DNA of 32,762 nt from Enterococcus faecalis 13-SD-W-01 (GTDB lineage Bacteria > Bacillota > Bacilli > Lactobacillales > Enterococcaceae). Below the pieces are notes generated by a model. It did not search any database. It was not told the origin of the DNA and saw only the letters and a list, made by a program, of their open reading frames with translations. Both the position numbers and the translations under genes were made by a program. The DNA lies in assembly GCA_000415185.1 (NCBI GenBank), contig KE351646.1, forward strand, positions 319,711 through 352,472, written 5' to 3'. This document shows positions 18,613-25,760 of the stretch, in pieces (the stretch's first letter is position 1; each line of letters starts with the position of its first letter).

Positions 18613-19128
18613 TTATCTAACCCATCCGCCGTGGCCATAACAAGAATTTGCTTTTCCGCGAGCGCTCGGATTTCCGCTAGCAGGTGTGCCATCTTTACAA
18701 TAACCAGTGATACCTGAACTTTGATTCTGTTGACTAGCTGTTTGAGCTTGTTGTTCAGCTTGCTGTTGAGCTGCGGCTTGAGCCTGTTGTTCAGCTTGCT
18801 GTTGAGCAGCAGCTTCTTGGGCTTGTTTTTCTTCTTCAGCCTTTTTGGCAGCTTCTTGAGCTTGTTTTTCTTCTTCGGCTTTTTTAGCAGCCTCTTGTTT
18901 TTTCTTTTTCTTCACTGCAGCAGTTGTATCACTCGTACTATGAGTAGTTGCAGATGTACTGTTTGTATCATTTGGACTGATAATTGCTCCTGTAAAAAAT
19001 ACAATAAAAGAAATTCCCATGATAATCAAATTTTTCTTTTTAGCAGTTTTCTTGAAAAAAGATCGGATAAGCATACCAAAACCAACAAGGAATCCGACAA
19101 ATCCTATTAACCCTAAAAATGTACCCAC
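18613..19128 (-). CDS. Membrane protein with Ala/Gln/Glu repeats and DUF3761-like C-terminus
   Basis: About 171 residues. Two TM segments (~7-29 and ~39-55 counted from the upstream TTG) are followed by a Ser/Thr linker, a KKKKK patch, two copies of a 13-residue repeat (AAKKAEEEKQAQE) and two of a 12-residue repeat (AAAQQQAEQQAQ), which should form a long helix. The C-terminal ~30 residues, with YCKDGTPASG and CYGHGGWVR, resemble DUF3761. GTG at 19128 is preferred because GGAGG lies 8 bp upstream; the TTG at 19143 overlaps no site. The function is unknown; coupling to a thiol-redox gene suggests the two C-terminal cysteines form a disulfide outside the cell. Confidence 0.7.
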   Translation of the reverse strand: MGTFLGLIGFVGFLVGFGMLIRSFFKKTAKKKNLIIMGISFIVFFTGAIISPNDTNSTSATTHSTSDTTAAVKKKKKQEAAKKAEEEKQAQEAAKKAEEEKQAQEAAAQQQAEQQAQAAAQQQAEQQAQTASQQNQSSGITGYCKDGTPASGNPSARGKANSCYGHGGWVR

Positions 19129-19143
19129 TTTTTCATCCTCCAA

Positions 19144-19556
19144 AATAAAATTATTTCAACTCCCACTTTATGGCAGGTAGAAGTAGTCGCCAATAATCGT
19201 TATTTTCTGTTGGGTATGCTTACATATTTTTTATAAATAATAGCATGATGAAATAAAAAAATATATCGCTTTTATTAGAAATATGAGCGTTAAATAACCT
19301 TTTTTGTTAAATATAAGTGGCTTTAAGATTATAAAGTTCGTTGTTTTTTTGCGAAAACAGACTGTTTAAACACTTGAATGTAAGGAAATATTTTAATCAA
19401 TTTTTTATCAATGTTTTTTTAAAATGGATATAAAAAACGGTGATTTAAACAAAAAGATAACGATGAGGGCATTTCGAAAAATCATTTTTTTCACCTTACA
19501 AGAAAAATAAAACGTTTTCAAATAGCGCTTTCTGTGTTATTATACTATTAGAAAAA
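19144..19556. other. AT-rich intergenic region between divergent genes
   Basis: No coding frame is convincing. It must hold the leftward promoter of the DUF3761-like operon, for which I see no clear match. The only good signal is the rightward -10 at 19541. A half-match to a catabolite-response element (AAACGTTTTCA, 19510-19520) lies by the -35 of the rightward gene but fails the other half of the consensus. Confidence 0.5.
19517..19546 (+). promoter_or_regulatory. Promoter of the small DUF2187-like gene
   Basis: TATACT (19541-19546) is a strong -10; TTCAAA (19517-19522), 18 bp upstream, is a partial -35. Confidence 0.5.
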
Positions 19557-19576
19557 ATAGGAGAGGAAGTGAACGG

Positions 19577-19789
19577 ATGTTTGAAATAGAAATTGGGAAA
19601 TCATACATATGCAAGCCAATTGGTGCGAAAAAAGAAGTAGTAGGTTATATTGAACATACATACGCGAACACTGTGCTGATTTGTGTAGAAGAGTATGATG
19701 AGAAAGACCGTTCGACCATTATTGAAAAGCAGCATCGGATGCTTGTAAAATATGAAGATATCTTGTCTCAGATAGAATTGGTTTCTTAA
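19577..19789 (+). CDS. Small conserved protein, DUF2187/YkvS-like
   Basis: A 70-residue soluble protein with alternating strands: an IEIGKSYICKPIG start, a VVGYIEHTYANTVLICVEEYDE middle and a C-terminal HRMLVKYEDI. The pattern resembles the small SH3-like DUF2187 (YkvS) proteins of Firmicutes, whose role is unknown. The start is fixed by GGAGAGGAAG upstream. Single gene with its own -10 and a strong shared terminator. Confidence 0.65.
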   Translation: MFEIEIGKSYICKPIGAKKEVVGYIEHTYANTVLICVEEYDEKDRSTIIEKQHRMLVKYEDILSQIELVS

Positions 19790-19795
19790 AAAAAT

Positions 19796-19838
19796 AAAAA
19801 AAGATCAGTGGTCGCAAGCGATCACTGATCTTTTTTAT
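19796..19838. terminator. Bidirectional terminator
   Basis: An A run, the stem GATCAGTGgTCG/CGATCACTGATC with one mismatch, and T6, between convergent genes. Confidence 0.9.
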
Positions 19839-19844
19839 AACGAA

Positions 19845-21641
19845 TCAACCGACACCAAGAACGAAATTCAATAACTTATCAGAATAGGTGATTTCGTCTT
19901 TTTGATGTACCTCTTCATTCAATAGATCCATTCTGTCGGTAATGATACCGTCAGCACCGTAGAAAATCATCCGGCTGATCGTATCGGACTCATTCGGTGT
20001 CCAAACATAGACCTTTTTTCCATCTGCATGAGCGGCATTGATAAAGTTCCGATTGATCGTACTGTATTCCATGCTCAAAAAATCAGCTGGTGTAATCGGA
20101 GGACCAACCACATTGAACGGCAGAATATAACCAACATAAAACCGCGGCTCGACTGTTTTTAGATCACTGACAGTCTGATAAGTCAGGCTTTGAAGAATAT
20201 GTCCATGCTTCAGAATATTTTCACCATATTTTTTGGAAAAGCGTTCGACCAAATCATGACTATCCATCTTTGTTGTTTTGATCTCGATCACTAATTTTTG
20301 TTTCAATTCATTCGCTTTTTCCAAATAATCATCAAAAGAAGCTAAGGGAGCACGTGTATGATTTTCGTCAACAATCAGTTTTTTTAGGTCTTCTAAGGAA
20401 AGATCTTGCGGACGGCTGTCAAGTCCAGTTAGATTTTTCAAATTGAAATCGTGGACGACCGCAAATTGACCATCTTTCGTTTCCTGAACATCCATTTCGA
20501 TATAATCAGGGTGATAAGTCTTGCTGGTTTTTTCCAACGCATCGATCGTATTTTGTGCACTATTTTGATTGCTGACGCCGCGATGAGAGATCGTAATAGG
20601 GACTTTATCCGAAGCTGAAGTCAAATAATCCATGTTATAAAGACAGACACCTACACCAAAAAATACGGCAAATAAGAAAAACAAGCTGCTTTTTAAATGG
20701 ACAAAGCGTGGTTCGGCCTTCACAGGAGTAAACCATTCAGGGATTTCGGGAAGAAAACCTTCATCATCCATGAAATCAACAATGATATAAAAGATACCCA
20801 CCGTAGACATAACGATATTGAACAATAAAATCCCTTGAAGTAACGTCATCGCAAAGACAGCACTGATCAAGGCGTAATCTGGAAGTGCTGTTTCCACAAC
20901 TATCTGTGCAATGAAAATCACAAGATAACCAATGGAAGAAAGGATCAGGATACTGCCGCCGATAATAATAAATTGTCCTAAAATCGCAAAAAAACGATAT
21001 TTTGTCAGACGCCAGCTTTCTTTAACAGCTGTGCGAAAGGGGCGATCTCTTAAAATCATTTCTGGCAATGCAAAAATCAACCGGATCCCAATATATGCTA
21101 AGAATAAGTAAAGCAAGATAAATGAACTAACGACAACCCAGCGATTCGTAAAAATAAAATCCATAATGAATGCAGGAATCTTTACTTTTGAAAGAAAATC
21201 AGAATTAAAACTCAATCCGCTGATGGGCAAGATCAAAAGAAAATAGGCCATGAAAAACAGAAAAGTCAGCGGTCTGACTTTTTTTATTTGTGCAAATGTC
21301 ATTTTCAACAACTGTCTAAGAAAAACAGCTTCTCGCTTTTTAATGAAATAGACACTGATCAATAAGAATGTGAATTCGAAATAAACAAGTAATAAAATCA
21401 TCAATAAAACTGCAAACAGCGAAGCCAAAACACCTGGATGCTGCGAAAAAATCAACGGAATATTATCATAAGAAAGATAATCGATCGATCCGCGGTGCAA
21501 AATAAACCGTGTTGCACTATTCAACAAAGGAAGACAAATAAATAAAATGGCGCCATGCATCAAGAGGACATCACGGAAATATGCTTTTGTTCCTTTCAAA
21601 AAATCCCAGGTGTTGACCACACTGTTTTTAAAATAATTCAA
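19845..21641 (-). CDS. Membrane glycerophosphodiester phosphodiesterase
   Basis: A 598-residue enzyme with an N-terminal membrane domain (about eight TM segments across residues 30-340, GPDPase_memb type) joined to an extracytoplasmic GDPD TIM-barrel (~347-580). Catalytic residues are seen: H353/R354 (SHRG), metal ligands E382 and D384 (IEMDVQ), H397 (VVHDFNL) and E in VIEIK. It hydrolyses glycerophosphodiesters at the membrane, possibly debris of lipid or lipoteichoic-acid turnover. The start is TTG at 21641 after AAAGGTGA. Single gene. Confidence 0.9.
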   Translation of the reverse strand: MNYFKNSVVNTWDFLKGTKAYFRDVLLMHGAILFICLPLLNSATRFILHRGSIDYLSYDNIPLIFSQHPGVLASLFAVLLMILLLVYFEFTFLLISVYFIKKREAVFLRQLLKMTFAQIKKVRPLTFLFFMAYFLLILPISGLSFNSDFLSKVKIPAFIMDFIFTNRWVVVSSFILLYLFLAYIGIRLIFALPEMILRDRPFRTAVKESWRLTKYRFFAILGQFIIIGGSILILSSIGYLVIFIAQIVVETALPDYALISAVFAMTLLQGILLFNIVMSTVGIFYIIVDFMDDEGFLPEIPEWFTPVKAEPRFVHLKSSLFFLFAVFFGVGVCLYNMDYLTSASDKVPITISHRGVSNQNSAQNTIDALEKTSKTYHPDYIEMDVQETKDGQFAVVHDFNLKNLTGLDSRPQDLSLEDLKKLIVDENHTRAPLASFDDYLEKANELKQKLVIEIKTTKMDSHDLVERFSKKYGENILKHGHILQSLTYQTVSDLKTVEPRFYVGYILPFNVVGPPITPADFLSMEYSTINRNFINAAHADGKKVYVWTPNESDTISRMIFYGADGIITDRMDLLNEEVHQKDEITYSDKLLNFVLGVG

Positions 21642-21699
21642 ACTATCACCTTTTTCTAAAAAAATATTTCTCTATCTGAAAAGCAGCTGTCCGCAAGAA

Positions 21700-21746
21700 A
21701 AGCAAGTAGCTTGAAAACACGGAAGCTGTTTTTAGCTACTTGCTCT
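21700..21746 (-). terminator. Terminator of the TVP38-family gene
   Basis: On the minus strand AGCAAGTAGCT / AGCTACTTGCT with a loop of about 22 bases, followed by TTTTCTT. The loop contains an extra AGCTG-type pairing option. Confidence 0.65.
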
Positions 21747-21782
21747 TAGGTTTTTAAAGGTGCAGATTTGATTTCAGATGTC

Positions 21783-22379
21783 TCAGCCAAGTAATCCTGT
21801 CAAGAAATGGCCGCCGTAGATCAAAGCCATGCTATAAAGGAAGATAGACAAAGGTTTTGCTAATAAAATGATCAGTGTAAATTTCTTCACAGAAATATTT
21901 GTCAGACCTGCCATCAAACATAAGGCATCATCTGGAGCAACGGGAAGAAAGATCGCTAATGCAAATAATTTTTCAAAACGAGATTGATTGTCTAACCAGC
22001 CAATGTACTTATTATATGTTTTATCATTAATCAGACTTAAAATCAAAGGTTTTCCATAACGACGTCCTAATAAAAAGATGATTACTGAACCAATACTTAT
22101 ACCAACATAGTTATAAACAAAACCAGCATACGGACCAAAAATCAATACACCAGCTGCTGTACTGATCCCGCCAGGAATGATAGGGATGACGACTTGCAGG
22201 ATCTGGATCAGCATAAAAATGATCGGTCCCAAGATAACGGAGTTTCCAACGAGTCCTCGCAGTGCATCCATATCTTTAAAAACACCTAGGTTGAAGAAGT
22301 AGACCGTCAAAGCGATCGATAAAAGCAACCCGATGATCGAAATAAAGTTGATAAGTTTTCTTGATGTTGCAATACTCAT
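21783..22379 (-). CDS. TVP38/TMEM64 (DedA-superfamily, VTT domain) membrane protein
   Basis: About 198 residues with five or six hydrophobic segments. The VTT signature is present: IPIIPGGISTAAGVLIFGPYAGFVYNYVG, then GSVIIFLLGRRYGKPL and the re-entrant FLPVAPDDALCLMAGLTNIS loop with its acidic pair. Relatives are lipid scramblases or transporters; the substrate is not predictable. The ATG at 22379 has AAGGAG at 9 bp. Two upstream in-frame ATGs (22421, 22388) are less well placed. Confidence 0.85.
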   Translation of the reverse strand: MSIATSRKLINFISIIGLLLSIALTVYFFNLGVFKDMDALRGLVGNSVILGPIIFMLIQILQVVIPIIPGGISTAAGVLIFGPYAGFVYNYVGISIGSVIIFLLGRRYGKPLILSLINDKTYNKYIGWLDNQSRFEKLFALAIFLPVAPDDALCLMAGLTNISVKKFTLIILLAKPLSIFLYSMALIYGGHFLTGLLG

Positions 22380-22566
22380 GTTGTTCATCTCCTTGATACA
22401 TGTTTGATTGATTATATTCACTATAACAGCTGATAGAGAAAAGCCGCCATTTTTTCAGATGACAAGAAACAAACATTTTTGTCACTTCTCAGTTCTTCCA
22501 TGTAAGTATAAGAGAGATGGCACAAAAAAACATCCTACTAAAGACTTATTTAATAATCAGACTTAT

Positions 22567-22902
22567 TTATTTATGTCGGAAAATCTTGATATTCAGATGC
22601 GGCTGATCGTACATGATCTCGATATCATCGATCAAGCTTCCTAATAAGTAATAATCTTCTTTTACGTGGTGCATGTTGCCCAGCAATTCTTGGTAATAAC
22701 TTTCGATACTAGGATCTCTAGGCGTTTCTAAAATACGAGCAAACTTATCCAAATCTTCTGGTTGTTCATCGCAGACACCTTGGAATTCAGCAAAAAATCC
22801 TTCCTCAGAAAAATCCAGACCGATCCGGATCTCTGCAATATCCAGCGAATAAAAATAAGTAAGCAATTCATCAATGATTCTTTTTGATATCTCTTTTTCC
22901 AA
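22567..22902 (-). CDS. Unrecognised acidic cytoplasmic protein
   Basis: A 111-residue protein without TM segments, rich in Asp and Glu, with a likely alpha/beta arrangement (EIRIGLDFSEEGFFAEFQGV ... HLNIKIFRHK). I do not recognise the family. The frame overlaps the end of the DUF1576 gene by 32 bp, and the start is TTG at 22902 with AGGAAGG some 12 bp upstream, so translation is probably coupled to the transporter-like gene. The tight pairing suggests a shared function. Confidence 0.65.
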   Translation of the reverse strand: MEKEISKRIIDELLTYFYSLDIAEIRIGLDFSEEGFFAEFQGVCDEQPEDLDKFARILETPRDPSIESYYQELLGNMHHVKEDYYLLGSLIDDIEIMYDQPHLNIKIFRHK

Positions 22903-24199
22903 ATTTTTGTTTTTCCTTCCTAAGCGCAGTGAAATTATCTAATACAGGTACCATAATACCAGCTACGAAGCCTGTAGAAAACCCGCTGTTGTATAAATTA
23001 AGTCCGCCGTGCAGAGAACTTACATTATGGACAAGAGCGATATGTAAAAAGCCAGCAAGAATACCATAAAAACTGCCGTAAAATCCGCTGATTGGCGCTA
23101 AGCCTGTGCCAAAAGCAGCAGCTACGATCATACTTGTGTGATTGATGTCGTAAAAGGTTCCAAATAATGAAGCAATCGTAATACCAACTAAAATCGGAAA
23201 ACTATTTCTAAGATGGTTACCAAATGCACTAAACCCCACAGCAGACAAAATCGCGCCAATCACTGGTCCGTTCAACTGACCTTGGACAAGTAATACATAA
23301 GAAACCAGCATGATCCCCATCAATCCCATGTTGATCAATGTAGGACCGAGACCGGCAATCAGGATAAAATCAGTGATCAGTTTGCCAGAAGTCTTGAAAA
23401 TATCTCGCAGTCCTTTCAAACGAAAATTATTGAACAAGACGCCTAAGAAGACAGTCAAACAAAAAAAGGAAAGCATGATGATCAGCAATTCTGTATGATG
23501 ATCTGTGGAAAGCTTGGTATTGTTTTCGACGGAATAGCTGAACAAACGCAAAACGCCCGTGAAACCCATGGCAATCAGACCAGAAGTAAATCCAATGTTA
23601 TATAGTGTAAAACCTTGATGGAAAACAAGTGCTTGGACAGAGAGCGGAGGTAAGAGGAGGCCAATCAGGATACCTGCCAGATTGCCTAAAACAACCCCTT
23701 GAAGCAGCGGCAGTTCCATACCGAACGTGACGTAACTGACAACTGGTGAGAGTGCACTTCCAAAGAGCCCGATCATAATATATTGAGAAAAAGATTTCTT
23801 GACAAATTTAGCATATAAATAGACGCCAAGAATGATTGCAATCGAATTGTAGAGATTTTTTCCGAAAAAAGAACAACCTGTAACAGTCATGATCGCAGCG
23901 AACATCGGCCCGTTTAAAAGAACCTTTTGCCTATACGCTAAAAAAACAGCCAACAATGTCAATATTCCTGAATTTATAAATGCGCTTCCAAAACCGCCTA
24001 AATAAAAATAATCTGTTAAAAGATTACTAGGCGATGTAACGATTCTATTTAAACCCGCAATATTATTCGAGAGAGAGTCTGAAAATAAACCGATAAGCAG
24101 AAAATAAAGCCCGCAAATAGATAGGTAGATATACTTTTGCTGCTGAGAAACGATCCGCTTTTGCGGGTGGATATAAATAACGTCAGTTTCTTTTTTCAT
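22871..24199 (-). CDS. DUF1576 multi-pass membrane protein
   Basis: A 442-residue membrane protein with about twelve hydrophobic segments and an internal duplication. GGFGSAFINSGILTLLAVF and GLGPTLINMGLMGIMLVSY begin matching halves, and the motif LYNIGFTSGLIAMGFTGVL recurs as LYNSGFSTGFVAGIMVPVL near the end of each half. These repeats are typical of the DUF1576 family, whose role is unknown; the duplicated halves look transporter-like. It starts at ATG 24199 after GAAGGTG and heads a two-gene operon. Confidence 0.8.
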   Translation of the reverse strand: MKKETDVIYIHPQKRIVSQQQKYIYLSICGLYFLLIGLFSDSLSNNIAGLNRIVTSPSNLLTDYFYLGGFGSAFINSGILTLLAVFLAYRQKVLLNGPMFAAIMTVTGCSFFGKNLYNSIAIILGVYLYAKFVKKSFSQYIMIGLFGSALSPVVSYVTFGMELPLLQGVVLGNLAGILIGLLLPPLSVQALVFHQGFTLYNIGFTSGLIAMGFTGVLRLFSYSVENNTKLSTDHHTELLIIMLSFFCLTVFLGVLFNNFRLKGLRDIFKTSGKLITDFILIAGLGPTLINMGLMGIMLVSYVLLVQGQLNGPVIGAILSAVGFSAFGNHLRNSFPILVGITIASLFGTFYDINHTSMIVAAAFGTGLAPISGFYGSFYGILAGFLHIALVHNVSSLHGGLNLYNSGFSTGFVAGIMVPVLDNFTALRKEKQKFGKRDIKKNH

Positions 24200-24226
24200 G
24201 GCACACCTTCTTTCTTCTTTTATTTA

Positions 24227-24256
24227 ACTATAACGTGAATAAAAAGCCTAGGTCAA
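24227..24256 (-). promoter_or_regulatory. Promoter of the DUF1576 operon
   Basis: On the minus strand TTGACC (24256-24251) and TATAGT (24232-24227) are 18 bp apart. Confidence 0.65.
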
Positions 24257-24349
24257 CCTATATCGTTAAATTAGGAAATTTTGGAAAGGGAACCAATAAG
24301 CAGATAAAAAGGCATTTTTTGGTTAAAAAAACTTTAATATTCGGGATAG

Positions 24350-24368
24350 TTTGTTAAAATATAACAAA
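24350..24368. promoter_or_regulatory. Palindrome, candidate TetR operator
   Basis: TTTGTTA (24350-24356) and TAACAAA (24362-24368) around a 5-bp centre, in the divergent intergenic region just upstream of the TetR promoter. The role is inferred from position. Confidence 0.45.
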
Positions 24369-24382
24369 ATTAGGTAAATTAT

Positions 24383-24412
24383 TTGCTAAAGAGGACGTTT
24401 ATCAGGTAAAAT
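24383..24412 (+). promoter_or_regulatory. Promoter of the TetR gene
   Basis: TTGCTA (24383-24388) and TAAAAT (24407-24412) are 18 bp apart. Confidence 0.5.
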
Positions 24413-24451
24413 AAAAGAACATATAGAGCAGTGAGAAGTGGGGGATTTTGA

Positions 24452-25018
24452 ATGAGAAGGAAAGTGTATACAAAAGAGCAGATTTTAAAAGCTGCTTATG
24501 AAGTTGTCGCTAAAGAAGGATTCAAAGGATTTACTGCTAGAAATATCGCAAAGAAAATGGGTATTTCTACACAACCAATCTATCTGGAATTTGAAAATAT
24601 GGATGATTTGAAAAACACGTTGCTGGATTCGATTTTGGAAAACTTGAAAGAAGAAGTATTTCCTGTAGAACGAACAGGGGATAAAATCATTGATCTAGGT
24701 TTGAACTATATTTATTTTGCACAAAAACATCACAGCTTATATATGGCGTTATTTATTGACGAACATGGTGACGGACAAAAGATGCATGATTTTTCTTACA
24801 ATTACTTCAAGGAAATCGTTAAAGAAGATGAACATTACAGTCATCTATCTGAACAATATATCGATGCGCTCCATACTGGTACTTGGATCGTGGTCACAGG
24901 GCTTGCATCATTGATGTCTTCGAATATCATGCACCCAACAGAAGAGCAGATCATCAACTTGATCCGTCAGTCGATCGATATGATTCTTAAACTAGAAAAT
25001 CCAGAGATGATTCGTTAA
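24452..25018 (+). CDS. TetR-family transcriptional regulator
   Basis: A 188-residue regulator. The N-terminal TetR HTH spans ~7-50 (EQILKAAYEVVAKEGFKGFTARNIAKKMGISTQPIYLEFENMDDL), and the C-terminal ~140 residues form an all-helical ligand domain with an aromatic, His-rich stretch (YFAQKHHSLYMALF). The start follows AAGTGGGGGAT. It is divergent from the DUF1576 operon, and a palindrome between them is a possible operator, so the DUF1576 pair is its most likely local target. The ligand is unknown. Confidence 0.88.
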   Translation: MRRKVYTKEQILKAAYEVVAKEGFKGFTARNIAKKMGISTQPIYLEFENMDDLKNTLLDSILENLKEEVFPVERTGDKIIDLGLNYIYFAQKHHSLYMALFIDEHGDGQKMHDFSYNYFKEIVKEDEHYSHLSEQYIDALHTGTWIVVTGLASLMSSNIMHPTEEQIINLIRQSIDMILKLENPEMIR

Positions 25019-25082
25019 CCATGAAAACTGAAACAACAATATACACCAACTCTGACATCCTCCCGCTGTCTTTTGAAATTTT

Positions 25083-25114
25083 TTCTTGACTTTTTAATGA
25101 AAAAAGTCAAGAAT
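25083..25114 (+). promoter_or_regulatory. tRNA-Ser promoter within a perfect 13-bp inverted repeat
   Basis: TTGACT (25086-25091) and AAGAAT (25109-25114) are 17 bp apart and end 9 bp before the tRNA. TTCTTGACTTTTT (25083-25095) and its exact complement (25101-25113) put the -35 in one arm and most of the -10 in the other. No T run follows either arm, so it is not a terminator. Confidence 0.55.
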
Positions 25115-25123
25115 AGAACTCGC

Positions 25124-25211
25124 GGAAGGTTGGCAGAGTGGTAATGCACCGGACTCGAAATCCGGCGAGCCGGTTTATACTGGTGCACGGGTTCAAATCC
25201 CGTACCTTCCT
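25124..25211 (+). tRNA. tRNA-Ser (CGA)
   Basis: Class II tRNA. The acceptor stem GGAAGGT/ACCTTCC pairs perfectly, the anticodon arm is CCGGA-CTCGAAA-TCCGG with anticodon CGA, a long variable arm (GAGCCGGTTTATACTGGTGC region) follows, and the T arm is ACGGGTTCAAATCCCGT. CCA is not encoded, and the discriminator position reads T rather than the usual G of tRNA-Ser. The 3' end (from 25202) belongs to the repeated att core of the downstream element, so this gene is the integration site. Confidence 0.95.
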
Positions 25212-25215
25212 TATA
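25202..25215 (+). repeat. Left att core (tRNA-Ser 3' end)
   Basis: GTACCTTCCTTATA, identical to 28595-28608. It includes the 3' half of the tRNA acceptor stem, so integration leaves the tRNA intact. Confidence 0.75.
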
Positions 25216-25228
25216 AACACTATAATAT

Positions 25229-25287
25229 AAAGCTAGAAGTATTGATACAGAGCCATTCTGTTGATATCTCTAGCTTTATTTTTTTGT
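25229..25287 (+). terminator. Rightward terminator after tRNA-Ser, inside the element's left end
   Basis: AAAGCTAGA (25229-25237) pairs with TCTAGCTTT (25269-25277), with an inner ACAGA/TCTGT stem, followed by ATTTTTTT. Confidence 0.7.
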
Positions 25288-25291
25288 TTCC

Positions 25292-25312
25292 ACTGCAATT
25301 CCACGGCATTTG
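25292..25312. repeat. Left copy of an imperfect direct repeat near the element end
   Basis: 21 bp, 18 of 21 identical to 28470-28490 in the same orientation; see ACTG.AATTCCAC.GCAT.TG. Possibly an integrase arm-type site. Confidence 0.45.
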
Positions 25313-25314
25313 GT

Positions 25315-25677
25315 CTAGTTTTCGAGATAATTCATTACTTGGTCTACATTCTCACGTTTTCTTTTCTCAGTAACATGGATGTATAAATCACTAGTAATCT
25401 CGATTGATGAATGGCCTAAACGATCGGAGACATCTTTTAAGGTTAAGCCTGACTCTAGCATCATAGTCGCTGCAGTGTGACGTAATCCGTGCAATGTGAT
25501 TCTTCTTAATCCATTTTGTTTAAGGATTGTATGCAGCCATTTTTGAGGAGTGGCCAACTCGATGAATGAATTGTCCTCTAAACTAGAAAAAACTAACTGA
25601 TGATCGCCGATAGAGTTGTGACCAAATTTAAGTAAATCTTTTCTTTGTTGTATTCGCCACTGCTTTAACATATCCAT
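25315..25677 (-). pseudogene. Tyrosine integrase, 3' fragment
   Basis: Encodes the C-terminal ~120 residues of a phage-type tyrosine recombinase that is normally ~370-390 residues long. The catalytic HGLRHT (His-x-x-Arg), the LGHSS box and nucleophile Tyr (SDLYIHVT) are present. The N-terminal arm-binding and core-binding domains and the first catalytic Arg are missing. The open frame extends upstream only to a TAA at about 25727, and the homologous part seems to begin near 25700, exactly at a 14-bp sequence found inverted at 28441. An internal GGGAGG could start a short product, but it would not be an active integrase. Confidence 0.8.
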
Positions 25678-25696
25678 TGTTTTTTCCTCCCAGTAC

Positions 25697-25710
25697 CTAA
25701 CGTGGGCGTT
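25697..25710. repeat. Inverted repeat copy 1, at the integrase breakpoint
   Basis: CTAACGTGGGCGTT; its complement AACGCCCACGTTAG recurs with one extra C at 28441-28455. Confidence 0.55.
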
Positions 25711-25760
25711 AATATATGGGGAGTGTTAGTCGTAATATTTTTTGACAAGCTGTAAAATAA

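Noticed and set aside
18721-19110. A 129-codon plus-strand frame opposite the repeat protein
   Set aside because: Its Leu/Ser/Phe-rich translation is the mirror of the Gln/Glu/Ala repeats on the real strand; it lacks a ribosome site.
19508-19535. A catabolite-response element before the DUF2187-like gene
   Set aside because: Only half of the cre consensus fits; the other half has two or three mismatches.
25083-25114. The palindrome before tRNA-Ser as the TetR terminator
   Set aside because: No T run follows the stem on either strand, and it contains the tRNA promoter boxes.
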